NCBI GenBank assembly: GCA_024405075.1 | Contig: JAKSPG010000054.1 | Coordinates: forward strand, 1-7,952 | Direction of reading: 5' to 3' | DNA from: Elusimicrobiaceae bacterium | GTDB taxonomy: Bacteria > Elusimicrobiota > Elusimicrobia > Elusimicrobiales > Elusimicrobiaceae | Length of the DNA: 7,952 bases | In this document: positions 1 through 6,748 of the stretch, in pieces | Numbering within the stretch: position 1 is the stretch's first letter | Layout: each line of letters opens with the position of its first letter | Translations under genes and position numbers: made by a program | Notes under the pieces: model-generated | What the model was told of the DNA's origin: nothing | The model's database searches: none | Seen by the model: only the letters and a program-made list of their open reading frames with translations

Positions 1-492
1 AAAGCGCATGAAGTGGTGGCAGAACTGGAAAAGCGCGGCAACGTCAAAGGCGTCATCACGCAAAACATTGACGGACTTCATCAAAAAGCGGGCAGTAAAA
101 ACGTGCAGGAATTTCACGGGACGATTTATACACTTTCCTGCGTGCGTTGCGCTAAACAATACCCTTTAGCCGATACCGATTTGGAGGCCGACCCGCCCTG
201 TTGCACGTGCGGGGGCGTGTTAAAACCTAATTTTGTGTTTTACGGCGAAGGTATCCCCCCAGCCGCATATCAAAATTCGCTTACGCTTGCGCAAAATGCG
301 GATGTGATGATTATTGTCGGCACGGCCGGGCAGGTGATGCCGGCGTGCAGTATGCCGCTGGTAGCCAAGGAGTTCGGAGCCAAGATAATAGAAGTGAATC
401 CGCAACCCTCGTCGTTTACGGACCGGATTACAGACTTTTATTTTCCACAAAAAGCGACGGAGTTTTTTGCCGCGTTGGAAAAAGAGTTATAG
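1..492 (+). CDS. Sir2-family NAD-dependent protein deacylase, 3' part (5' end outside window)
   Basis: The reading frame is open from base 1 to a TAG stop at 490-492, giving 163 residues, so the N-terminus lies upstream of the window. Sirtuins use NAD+ to remove acetyl or other acyl groups from protein lysines in the cytoplasm. Numbering from the first codon, visible marks are TQNIDGLHQKAG (20-31), the catalytic His in FHG (39), a zinc-binding Cys set C47-x2-C50 and C67-x2-C70, the LKPNFVFYGEGIP segment (about 74-86), the NAD-binding GTAGQVMPA (like the usual GTSLQVxPA) and the IIEVNP strand near the C-terminus. About 80 N-terminal residues, including the GAGxS nucleotide loop, should be missing compared with the usual length of about 240. 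It converges on the minus-strand gene ending at 505, with 12 bases between stops and no strong hairpin there. The family assignment is secure; the acyl-group preference cannot be told. Confidence 0.95.
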   Translation, partial: KAHEVVAELEKRGNVKGVITQNIDGLHQKAGSKNVQEFHGTIYTLSCVRCAKQYPLADTDLEADPPCCTCGGVLKPNFVFYGEGIPPAAYQNSLTLAQNADVMIIVGTAGQVMPACSMPLVAKEFGAKIIEVNPQPSSFTDRITDFYFPQKATEFFAALEKEL

Positions 493-504
493 CGGAAAAA
501 TTTT

Positions 505-1278
505 TTATTTTGGAAGATGGACAATGGGTATTTTCCAGCGTATATCCGCACCCGACAATTTAGTGAGCTCCGGATCGTTAAATTGAATAAGACGGTCAAA
601 GATAAATTGCATGCGTGTGGCGATATCAAAATTGACTGCGGGCGCATACCATTCCCCATCCTTTTGCACAGGAGCAGGAATTAAGGAGATGACCCGGGTT
701 TTGGGCCCGGCCAGTGCATCTCCCAAGGAATAAGGTTGTCCGTATTCTACGTGTGCTCCTCCGGTATAAATAACAAGAAGTGCGTCGGGGTGTTCTTGGC
801 GGACCTGTTTAATGATTTGTAAAAAGCGTTCATTACGCAGCCGTACCCCTTCCGGGGAACTGGCTATCTGCGATGAAGTATCGCGTTCGGCTGGTGTATA
901 GGAAGTCTCTCCTTCCGAAATATCAGCGATAAAATCCCTGGTGGTTGGGCTTTGCGGTTCTTCTGTGATAATCTCACTTGCGGAATCGTTGAATTTGAAA
1001 GCCGGTTCCATGCCAATCGCAGGGATTCCCCCCATTCCCTGAAGGCTTCCCCATAAATTCACATAGATATCCCACGTGGATACTGGACCGGGCTGCCCCC
1101 AAGTTACCATCTCAGGTAAAAATTCTGTCAGTACAATAATTTCACGCCCCGGTTGGTATACGTAGTGAAGGTAGCTGATCAAATCCGATACGGTTTTTGG
1201 CATATCCGGCAGATAGTGGCATTCGCCTATTAGTAAATACGAGATATCTTCCGGGATTTGTTCCGCCACATAAGACAC
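505..1278 (-). CDS. Paralog A, C-terminal fragment (Tiki/TraB/ChaN-like core)
   Basis: The first in-frame start is the GTG at 1278, giving 257 residues. Homology to the paralogs runs further upstream in this frame, to about 1338, so GTG 1278 is probably not a natural start; only a weak GAGAAAG precedes it. Numbering from the GTG, the core motifs are GECHY (18-22), LTEFLPE (50-56), GMEPAF (89-94), SPEGVRLRNERF (141-152), YTGGAHVEYGQPYSL (171-185) and the tail LSGADIRWKIP (241-251). These are the E/H, E, RN and GxxH positions expected of the Tiki/TraB/ChaN/EreA superfamily. Between GMEP and SPEG there are about 23 more residues than in paralog C, rich in Ser, Thr and Glu. Translated alone it would lack a signal peptide and stay in the cytoplasm. 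It ends with TAA at 505-507. Confidence 0.75.
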   Translation of the reverse strand: MSYVAEQIPEDISYLLIGECHYLPDMPKTVSDLISYLHYVYQPGREIIVLTEFLPEMVTWGQPGPVSTWDIYVNLWGSLQGMGGIPAIGMEPAFKFNDSASEIITEEPQSPTTRDFIADISEGETSYTPAERDTSSQIASSPEGVRLRNERFLQIIKQVRQEHPDALLVIYTGGAHVEYGQPYSLGDALAGPKTRVISLIPAPVQKDGEWYAPAVNFDIATRMQFIFDRLIQFNDPELTKLSGADIRWKIPIVHLPK

Positions 1279-1286
1279 ATCTTTCT

Positions 1287-1832
1287 CTATCGGATGCGTG
1301 ATGGGGGTTTTTGCCTGTTTGAAGTCCTCAAGCCGTTGGCCAATTTCTTATACTGTGCAACGAATCGCGGGTACCACGTGGTTTGTGCGCGGTTATTCCG
1401 CGCCAAAAAATACAAACCCAACTGCTCTTGAGTTTGCAGGAAAGGTGCTTGCGGATACAGAACTTTCGGAGATTCCTGGATAGGTTGGGAGAGCGCTTTT
1501 CCGCCAACTAATCGCAATGATAAAAATCTGGAGTCAATTTCCGGCAAATTGGCACGAATTTGTTCAAAGCGGGCGGCGGAGGTTAAAACACGTTGTTGCA
1601 GTGTCTTTGTAATTACTTTTTTGAGTTCTGGAACTTGGTTGATATTGCCAAGCCCGAGCTCTTTTTGCAATTTTGCCTTAAGCTCCGCGTTGTAGAGAGC
1701 TTTGAGGCGTGGTTGTGCTTTTGCTACGGATTTTGTAACGGGCGGAAGGACCGCTTGGGCGTACAATACTTGCCCGGTCGACAGGAATAACGCAAGCAAC
1801 AAAATAAGTTCTTTTAGAATCAACTTATACAT
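1287..1832 (-). CDS. Paralog A, N-terminal fragment (signal peptide and N-terminal region)
   Basis: This 181-residue ORF starts at the ATG at 1832, preceded by an AGGGAAG ribosome binding site (1843-1837). Residues 1-25 are a Sec signal peptide: Lys residues at 3 and 7, a Leu-rich core at 9-17, and likely cleavage after LYA-25 with Gln26 first in the mature protein. Residues 30-110 are rich in Lys, Ala, Gln and Leu and probably helical; they are longer than the matching part of paralogs B and C. The family signature YPQAPFL....QLGLYFLARNN lies at 126-147. After Ala165 the sequence no longer matches the paralogs: the last 16 residues, ending in PPSRIR, are an out-of-frame tail running to the TAG at 1287-1289. 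If translated alone, it would give an exported protein without the core domain. Confidence 0.75.
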   Translation of the reverse strand: MYKLILKELILLLALFLSTGQVLYAQAVLPPVTKSVAKAQPRLKALYNAELKAKLQKELGLGNINQVPELKKVITKTLQQRVLTSAARFEQIRANLPEIDSRFLSLRLVGGKALSQPIQESPKVLYPQAPFLQTQEQLGLYFLARNNRAQTTWYPRFVAQYKKLANGLRTSNRQKPPSRIR

Positions 1833-1852
1833 ACCGCTTCCCTATATCTTTT

Positions 1853-1919
1853 ATTGTAGGGAAAATTCACGAAACACGCCAGGACCAAAGGACCTACTTT
1901 GTTTGGATTTTGGGCCTAG
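1853..1919 (-). promoter_or_regulatory. Promoter and probable activator region for paralog A
   Basis: Read on the minus strand, CTAGGCCCAAAA begins at 1919, two GGTCC half-sites follow (1894-1890 and 1886-1882, TTT between them), and a TACAAT -10 box lies at 1858-1853. No good -35 hexamer is present: the best-placed hexamer is TGGCGT. The GGTCC pair is centred about 30 bases upstream of the -10 box, near -42 relative to a start at about 1846, the usual place for a class II activator. The same layout with almost the same spacing stands before paralog C (6749-6816). The predicted leader is about 14 bases and holds the AGGGAAG ribosome binding site. The -10 box and the repeats are seen directly; activator control is inferred. 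Confidence 0.6.
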
Positions 1920-1932
1920 GATAGCAATAGGC

Positions 1933-1966
1933 AAAAAAAATACCGCTCGTAAGAGCGGTATTTTTT
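1933..1966 (-). terminator. Bidirectional intrinsic terminator after the DUF805 gene
   Basis: A perfect 8-bp stem (1941-1948 with 1953-1960, sequence taccgctc/gagcggta) closes a 4-base loop. It is flanked by eight A on the left and six T on the right, so it ends in a U-tract on either strand. It starts 13 bases past the DUF805 stop on the minus strand and separates that gene from the promoter of paralog A. No plus-strand gene uses it in this window. Confidence 0.9.
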
Positions 1967-1979
1967 AGATCGCGTTTTT

Positions 1980-2309
1980 TTAGTTTTTGGAAGGCCACAC
2001 AAACATAACCAGCAGTATAATCGCACCAATAAACGGTATTAACGATGCGAGCAACCACCAGGGGCTAAATCCGCCGTCGCGCAAGCGGCGCGCACCGATA
2101 GCGAGGGCCGGTAAAAAAATTGCCAAATAACATACTGTGTAAATAATATTACCGATATCGCCAAAGAAACTTAGCACGATGCTCAACAGTACAAAGAAAA
2201 TAAAATTGCACAAAGCAAACAACCAAAATTGCTTGCGGGTAGAACGGCCTGCACAATCCACATAGTGGTTTTTGATAGGATCAATGTAATACGTAGAGAA
2301 GAACTTCAT
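1980..2309 (-). CDS. DUF805 family small inner-membrane protein
   Basis: This 109-residue protein starts at the ATG at 2309, chosen because a perfect AGGAGG (2321-2316) lies six bases upstream; a TTG at 2315 opens the frame two codons earlier but would abut the Shine-Dalgarno. DUF805 proteins are small integral membrane proteins of unknown function. Visible family marks are an N-terminal segment with NHYVDCAGRSTRKQFW (14-29), hydrophobic helices at about 29-50, 55-73 and 83-105, and the conserved ARRLRDGGFSPWW (73-85) before the last helix. There is no signal peptide; the first membrane helix would direct insertion. It has its own promoter (2342-2370) and a strong terminator right after the stop, so it can be a single-gene unit, though read-through from the methyltransferase is possible because no terminator lies between them. 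No functional tie to the neighbouring paralogs is visible. Confidence 0.9.
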   Translation of the reverse strand: MKFFSTYYIDPIKNHYVDCAGRSTRKQFWLFALCNFIFFVLLSIVLSFFGDIGNIIYTVCYLAIFLPALAIGARRLRDGGFSPWWLLASLIPFIGAIILLVMFVWPSKN

Positions 2310-2315
2310 GCACAA

Positions 2316-2321
2316 CCTCCT
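2316..2321 (-). promoter_or_regulatory. Ribosome binding site of the DUF805 gene
   Basis: The minus strand reads AGGAGG, a perfect anti-16S match, six bases before the ATG at 2309. It fixes the start of the DUF805 gene and is clearly stronger than the sites before the other genes in the window. Its presence shows that this organism uses canonical Shine-Dalgarno initiation. Confidence 0.85.
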
Positions 2322-2341
2322 GTAAGTTGACTGCTACTAAT

Positions 2342-2370
2342 ACCATACAATAAAAGGGGACGTCTGGCAA
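2342..2370 (-). promoter_or_regulatory. Sigma-70-type promoter for the DUF805 gene
   Basis: The minus strand shows TTGCCA (2370-2365) and TATGGT (2347-2342) with a 17-base spacer, a good match to a housekeeping promoter. It lies just past the methyltransferase stop (2377) and about 35 bases before the DUF805 start. It lacks the CTAGG/GGNCC elements of the two paralog promoters, so its control is likely different. Confidence 0.55.
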
Positions 2371-2376
2371 GTTAAA

Positions 2377-4437
2377 TTACTTTCTAATGAGGGATTTTTT
2401 ATCAAATATGATATGTATTTCTTCGTTAGAAAATTGAAATAAACCGAAGACCAGCCGGTCTATTTCGTGTTGGCAAAGTAAAGTATCTGCCTGTAAATTC
2501 TTTTGTTTGGCCGTGTAGATATTACGTGCCAACGCTTCTAATTGCCGTTGCAACTGAGGCGGGGCGATAGGGATAGGCATTTCCCCCAGTGGTTGGGCAT
2601 ATAATTCCAGCAAATTTCCTTTACGTTTGCCTTTGTAAAACAGCCACACGTAATACGTGGCCGAATTAAACAAGGCCAGCAAATACCACAACGTAAGCGG
2701 CGGATGTGGGGCGGAAATAAAATAGACGTCGGAGCTGGCATACCACGGCCCGATACTGTAAGCAAAGCGGTTGGCGGCGGATCGCTGAGGAACGACGATT
2801 TTCTCCCCTTCAAAATCAAATTTCCTTCGCACGGAGCCAAACCAGTATTTCCCTTGTGCCAGTTGTTTGTCAATGCCGTTATTATTTTGGCGACGCGTGA
2901 GTAATTTCTGTTTAAATCGGGCCAAGTGCTGTAATAGACGAGGGTAGCGCGAGAAATCAGTTTGGCGGTCGTTAGGATAGAAAAAATCAATCAAAAAATA
3001 TCGCGGTTGTTGCGTCGCCACATAGGCGGAAATATCGGAGTTTTTGAAAAACGGTTTTATTTTCTTTTGTTCAGTACGGCTTGGATTTAGGGCCTTTTTT
3101 TCATCGTAAGTCAGCACAAAGGCCTGATCGCACCCCGTCATCAGGCCGTTAGAAATACGGGCCAGTTCTTTTAATTTATGGGGTGTGGCAGCCATTTTGG
3201 CCAGGGCCGTTTTTAGGGCCGGTTCGGGCGGGCATGTTTCTAAAAAGAGTTCCGGACCGAAGAACAATTCTTTTTGCGTGGCAGCGCGGTTTGCGGCTCC
3301 GCAACGGCAAAGTACAGTTGGGATTAACTGAGGCATAAAAACCGTGATTAAATTATGTTGTCCCTTGGCCTGTTTGAAAATCCGTTCTTCCCCAAAATCA
3401 ATTAGGCGCAGCAAGGTGGCCTGTTCGTTCAGGCGTTTTCGCAGTGCATACGCCGAGACGGCGTGGGTAAAATAGCTGGTAGTCAATAACCCGGCCGTGC
3501 CGCCCGGTTTAAGTAATTCGAAAGCCAGGTGGAAAAATAAATACAACAAATCTGTTTTAGGTGTAATCCATGTAGCCCATTGCGGGTTTTGGCGTAGTCG
3601 TGCGAAAATTTCTTTATTATTTTTCTGACCGATATACGGCGGGTTAGATAAAAAAATATCAAATCCGCCGTTGGCAAAAATTTCGGGGCAGGCATTTTCC
3701 CACACGGTGTGGCCGGCCAGCGAATCGTGCGTAAAAATGTGTAAGGATGTATCGGCTGTTTGTCCATGGGCGAGTAAGGTAAGTTGCAGTCGCAGTCGCA
3801 AATTGGCCGTGGCTTGAGGGGCAATATCGGCAGCGTAAAGGTTGTGTGTAGCGATATGAGCTAACAGCGGACCTGTTTGCAAGGTTGGATTTAATTTTTT
3901 TCGCAGTTGTGCCAACAAAAACCAAAACGGTATAATAAGCCCCCCTGCTCCTGCGGCCGGGTCGCAAACTGTTAGATGAGCCAGTCGGCTATCAACCTGC
4001 CGCGCTTGGGCAGGAGGTAACGAGTCTAAACGCGTTGTATCTACCCCGTGTCGTTGTAGCCAGGCGTATAAAGTTTCTTGAGCCAGGCGGTAAGCGGTTT
4101 CAAAAGGTGTGTACACAACACCTTTGCGGTTTAAAGCAGGTTTTTTGTCCTGCGTGATCAAACCGAAAATTTCAGGAGTAAATGCGTGTTTATCTCCCTC
4201 GTGCCCGGCAGGAAATTGATGCAAACATGCAAGTAGGGCTTTTAGTATGTCCGGCGAGAGTGTAGCAGGTAGCGGCGCAACAAGTTTATCCCACGATGTT
4301 TGTCTGGCCGCTTGCGGATTGAGTTGTTGTAACCAATTTTTAGCCAGTAAATTACGCAACAAATCTGTTTTTTGTTGAGGTGCTAATGCAAGCGGATTTA
4401 TTAGGCGGTGTAAAGCAGATAGTAACGTTTGGTTCAT
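2377..4437 (-). CDS. Adenine-N6 DNA methyltransferase, Eco57I/TaqI-like, with C-terminal specificity domain
   Basis: The 686-residue protein should transfer a methyl group from S-adenosylmethionine to adenine N6 in a specific DNA site. Residues 1-100 are helical and unassigned. The SAM-dependent domain follows: GVVYTP (106-111, motif X region), DPAAGAGG (159-166, motif I), the acidic AADIAP (202-207), the catalytic NPPY (265-268, motif IV) and GLLTTSYF (317-324). From about 425 (ISNGLMTGCDQAF, KPFFKNSDI) to about 645 it resembles the TaqI-like target-recognition region, including GEMPIPIAPPQLQ (618-630). I see no PD-(D/E)XK nuclease motif, and the length is well below the roughly 1000 residues of type IIG Eco57I enzymes, so it looks like a methyltransferase only. 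The start is 17 bases after the paralog B stop with no clear Shine-Dalgarno, suggesting translational coupling. No restriction gene is in the window; it may be solitary, or have a partner elsewhere. Confidence 0.9.
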   Translation of the reverse strand: MNQTLLSALHRLINPLALAPQQKTDLLRNLLAKNWLQQLNPQAARQTSWDKLVAPLPATLSPDILKALLACLHQFPAGHEGDKHAFTPEIFGLITQDKKPALNRKGVVYTPFETAYRLAQETLYAWLQRHGVDTTRLDSLPPAQARQVDSRLAHLTVCDPAAGAGGLIIPFWFLLAQLRKKLNPTLQTGPLLAHIATHNLYAADIAPQATANLRLRLQLTLLAHGQTADTSLHIFTHDSLAGHTVWENACPEIFANGGFDIFLSNPPYIGQKNNKEIFARLRQNPQWATWITPKTDLLYLFFHLAFELLKPGGTAGLLTTSYFTHAVSAYALRKRLNEQATLLRLIDFGEERIFKQAKGQHNLITVFMPQLIPTVLCRCGAANRAATQKELFFGPELFLETCPPEPALKTALAKMAATPHKLKELARISNGLMTGCDQAFVLTYDEKKALNPSRTEQKKIKPFFKNSDISAYVATQQPRYFLIDFFYPNDRQTDFSRYPRLLQHLARFKQKLLTRRQNNNGIDKQLAQGKYWFGSVRRKFDFEGEKIVVPQRSAANRFAYSIGPWYASSDVYFISAPHPPLTLWYLLALFNSATYYVWLFYKGKRKGNLLELYAQPLGEMPIPIAPPQLQRQLEALARNIYTAKQKNLQADTLLCQHEIDRLVFGLFQFSNEEIHIIFDKKSLIRK

Positions 4438-4454
4438 AAGTATGAGAAAGTGAA

Positions 4455-5594
4455 TTATTTCGTTGAGCTTGGCACTTTTATTTGTACATCAAACCCGGCC
4501 AGGTGTGTAAGTTGCGGAGTAGTAAATTGCAGGAGGCGTAGGCCGGCAAACCAACCTTGGGTGGGAAAATCAAACAGAGAAGTTTGAAAGTCCACGCCGT
4601 TTTCGGAGGTAATGGTTAGGGGATAGAGGGCCACCACAAACGTATTTTCTTTAGGAAATTGTGCCGATAAGGAATAAGGTTCGCTGTACAGCACATGCGC
4701 ATTTCCCGCATATACCACAAACAATGCCTGCGGGTACTGGGTACGGTAATAAGACAGGTGTTCCATCCAGCGTTGGTTTCGCAGCCGCCAACCCTCGTAA
4801 CTACTCCAAATATGATTCCCCGCCTGTGGGTTGGTGGGTGAGGTAAACATGAGTTTGGAATTATCCAGCACAAATTGCGGTTCCAAACCGATAAGTTCAA
4901 TATTATGTTCCAATGCCGCATTCCAAACCACTTTATAATCGGTAGAAATTTTGCGATGTTTGGCTACTTCCCCCTCGGGCAGAAATTCGCTAAAGAGAAT
5001 AATTTGCCGTTTGGGGAATTGCTGGCGCAGGGCGGTAATGAGTTGAGCGGTGTAAGTTTTAACGGACTCAAATTTGTGGCGTTCCCCAATGAACAAGTAA
5101 GAGGTTTTATCGGATAATTGGTGTAGGATCCAGGGGATATCCTCTTGGGGCGGATGTGTGGGCGCTCGTTGGTGTAATTGAAAATCTATCAGCCGCGCTT
5201 GGGTCTGCTGAAAACGGCGTACATCTTTCGGCAGTTGGCGCAATGTTTCGCGGTTATTATTGGCTACAAAGTACAGAGAAAGTTGTTTCTCATCTGTTAG
5301 GAAAGGGACCTGCGGATACATTTCCTGTGGATTAGCGTGCAACAAAGCCCCAATATGATGATCAACAAAATTGCGCTCTAAACGTGGGTCCATATGGCTA
5401 AGGAGGAGGCCTTGTTGGTAAGTGCGCTCTATGCGCGCTTGCAGGGTGCGGGTGACTTGGGCCTTAGGAAAATTTTTAGCGGCTTGGAATAAGGAAGAGG
5501 GTTTTGCCGGCTGCCCGTACGACAGCATGCTTCCGGCCAGGAGTAAGGTCCATGATAAAATAAATTTTTTGTGGGTCGTTAGGGGCATTTTCAT
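4455..5594 (-). CDS. Paralog B: secreted Tiki/TraB/ChaN-like protein of unknown function
   Basis: This 379-residue protein has a Sec signal peptide: basic HKK at 8-10, hydrophobic core about 11-25, likely cleavage after SYG-27 with Gln28 first. The N-terminal region carries YPQVPFL....QLSLYFVANNN (93-114). The core shows GERH (170-173), FSEFLPEGE (201-209), GLEPQF (236-241), EGWRLRNQRW (267-276) and YAGNAHVLYSEPYSL (295-309), with the shared tail LAGFDVQIKVP (365-375). The E/H pair, the RN pair and the late GxxH resemble the Tiki/TraB/ChaN/EreA superfamily, whose members bind heme or hydrolyse peptide or ester bonds; which applies here cannot be told. Its ATG at 5594 overlaps the paralog C stop as ATGA, so the two are translationally coupled. 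A second in-frame ATG at 5588 is a possible alternative start. The methyltransferase follows 17 bases later. Confidence 0.85.
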   Translation of the reverse strand: MKMPLTTHKKFILSWTLLLAGSMLSYGQPAKPSSLFQAAKNFPKAQVTRTLQARIERTYQQGLLLSHMDPRLERNFVDHHIGALLHANPQEMYPQVPFLTDEKQLSLYFVANNNRETLRQLPKDVRRFQQTQARLIDFQLHQRAPTHPPQEDIPWILHQLSDKTSYLFIGERHKFESVKTYTAQLITALRQQFPKRQIILFSEFLPEGEVAKHRKISTDYKVVWNAALEHNIELIGLEPQFVLDNSKLMFTSPTNPQAGNHIWSSYEGWRLRNQRWMEHLSYYRTQYPQALFVVYAGNAHVLYSEPYSLSAQFPKENTFVVALYPLTITSENGVDFQTSLFDFPTQGWFAGLRLLQFTTPQLTHLAGFDVQIKVPSSTK

Positions 5595-6742
5595 TCGGTC
5601 CGCTCTACTTCTGGCGATACTTTGATGCGTATATCATGCCCGGCTAATTTGGCTAGCGAACGGTCTTTAAAATGTAAAACGGTTTCTTTAGCAAATTTCC
5701 CACCGGTAAGCAGGTCAAAACGAGATGTTTCGTAGATAATAGTGCCGTCATCTACAGTAAAATAAGTTGGAAAGAAAGCCACGGAAAAAGTGTCCTCTTG
5801 CGGCAGTAGGGAACTTAAGGAGTGTAATTCGCTGTAGTCGTTATGGCCTGCGCCGGTATAAATAATAAACAGCGGACTCTGGGCATTGGGCGACCAGTGT
5901 TCTTCTAGTCTTTGTCGGAGATTGGTAATATAAGTTGCCCAGTGTTCGTTGCGCAAACGCACCCCTTCGGGGCTGACCCAAATATCACGGGGCATATTAT
6001 CAAATTGCTTGGTAGAAAAAAGAAGGCATGCGTTTTCATCTACAAATGCCGGCTCTAAACCGACTACCGGGATGCCCAACTTGTGCGCTATGTCCAGTAC
6101 GGGAGTATAGACGATTGACGGTTGAAACAGGACATTTTCCGGCAGAAATTCCGTTAATAAAATAATGGGTCTGTTCCGAAATTTTTTTGATAGTTTAGTA
6201 ATCAATAAAGAAATGTGTATGTAGATGGAAAAAACATCGTGGTGTTCTCCGACCAGTAAGTAAGAAGTATTTTCGGGAATTTGGTGCACCAAAAAATTTA
6301 TTTCTTCCCCCTCTAGTACGGAGCGGCTGGCCCGGCGGATATCTTGCGAGTGTGCGTTCAGTTCGCTAATCAGGTGTTGTTGTGCGGAAATGGCGTTGCT
6401 AATCATACTGTTGTTGCGGGATAGGAAATAGTTGGACAATTGGGCCGAGGTCGCCAGAAAAGGAACGTCGGGATACAGCGTGGCGGGGTCCACGTTTAAA
6501 AGCGGTTGCATGTGATAGGTGGGCGGAAAATAAAAAGGCGATTGGCCTTGATTGCGTAGGTGGCTTAATGTTGCTGTTTGGTAGGAGCGTTCTACACGTT
6601 GGGCAAGTGTACCGGATACCTTCGTACGGGCCGGGTATGTGGTGAATGTTTTTGCCAGTTGGCGAAAACCACTTTTCTGTGCCCAAGCTCCGCTAGTGAG
6701 TAAGACACAGCTAATAAGCAGGATAAAATATCTTTTCCACAT
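5591..6742 (-). CDS. Paralog C: secreted Tiki/TraB/ChaN-like protein of unknown function, first gene of its operon
   Basis: This 383-residue protein begins with a clear Sec signal peptide (residues 1-21, cleavage after AWA, Gln22 first). The N-terminal region has YPDVPFL....QLSNYFLSRNN (90-111). The core shows GEHHD (165-169), LTEFLPE (196-202), GLEPAF (228-233), SPEGVRLRNEHW (257-268) and YTGAGHNDYSE (295-305), with the shared tail LAGHDIRIKV (366-375). The double His after GE and the late GAGH are close to ChaN/TraB-type motifs; the exact activity is unknown. It is probably periplasmic or outside the cell, with no lipobox and no further membrane helix. No Shine-Dalgarno precedes the ATG at 6742, and the predicted -10 box ends only six bases upstream, so the message may be leaderless. 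It leads the unit C-B-methyltransferase. Confidence 0.85.
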   Translation of the reverse strand: MWKRYFILLISCVLLTSGAWAQKSGFRQLAKTFTTYPARTKVSGTLAQRVERSYQTATLSHLRNQGQSPFYFPPTYHMQPLLNVDPATLYPDVPFLATSAQLSNYFLSRNNSMISNAISAQQHLISELNAHSQDIRRASRSVLEGEEINFLVHQIPENTSYLLVGEHHDVFSIYIHISLLITKLSKKFRNRPIILLTEFLPENVLFQPSIVYTPVLDIAHKLGIPVVGLEPAFVDENACLLFSTKQFDNMPRDIWVSPEGVRLRNEHWATYITNLRQRLEEHWSPNAQSPLFIIYTGAGHNDYSELHSLSSLLPQEDTFSVAFFPTYFTVDDGTIIYETSRFDLLTGGKFAKETVLHFKDRSLAKLAGHDIRIKVSPEVERTE

Positions 6743-6748
6743 ATGCTT

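Larger units (their letters stand above)
505..1832 (-). pseudogene. Paralog A: secreted Tiki/TraB/ChaN-like protein gene split by a one-base frameshift
   Basis: This is one ancestral gene now read as two ORFs. The 5' ORF carries the signal peptide and N-terminal region; the 3' ORF, in the -1 frame, carries the whole core. Aligned without gaps to paralog B (4455-5594), the 5' frame matches from YPQAPFL up to Ala165 (codon 1340-1338). The match then continues in the other frame as QRLEDF...THP...SYLLIGECH, against B's ARLIDF...THP...SYLFIGERH. From RL to the GE motif both have exactly 36 residues. Adding one base around 1338-1342 would restore a 442-residue protein; B and C have 379 and 383. 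All core motifs are intact, which suggests a recent mutation or a sequencing/assembly error rather than old decay. No classical slippery heptamer sits at the shift point. Role unknown; the family includes heme-binding (ChaN), metalloprotease (Tiki) and esterase (EreA) members. Confidence 0.85.

Noticed and set aside
493..510. A5T6 run between the convergent Sir2 and paralog A genes, as a bidirectional terminator
   Set aside because: The A/T run can fold on itself only without a G/C stem, unlike the two clear terminators elsewhere in the window.
681..715. GACCCGGGTTTTGGGCCCGG block inside paralog A resembles the promoter motif
   Set aside because: It is within coding sequence, lacks CTAGG and a -10 box, and the half-site spacing differs. 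Likely chance from GC-rich codons.
1290..1330. Programmed -1 frameshifting at the A5C5 run in paralog A
   Set aside because: The codons there (CAA AAA CCC) do not form a classical slippery heptamer, and homology to paralog B already follows the -1 frame about 30 bases upstream of it.
1867..1895. Sigma-54 promoter upstream of paralog A (TGGCGTG...)
   Set aside because: The -12 GC element is not convincing and the matching region before paralog C does not keep the GG/GC spacing. A -10 box with an activator site fits both better.
2377..4437. Type IIG restriction-modification enzyme or BREX PglX
   Set aside because: At 686 residues it is too short for either, I see no nuclease motif, and no BREX or DISARM partner genes are in the window.
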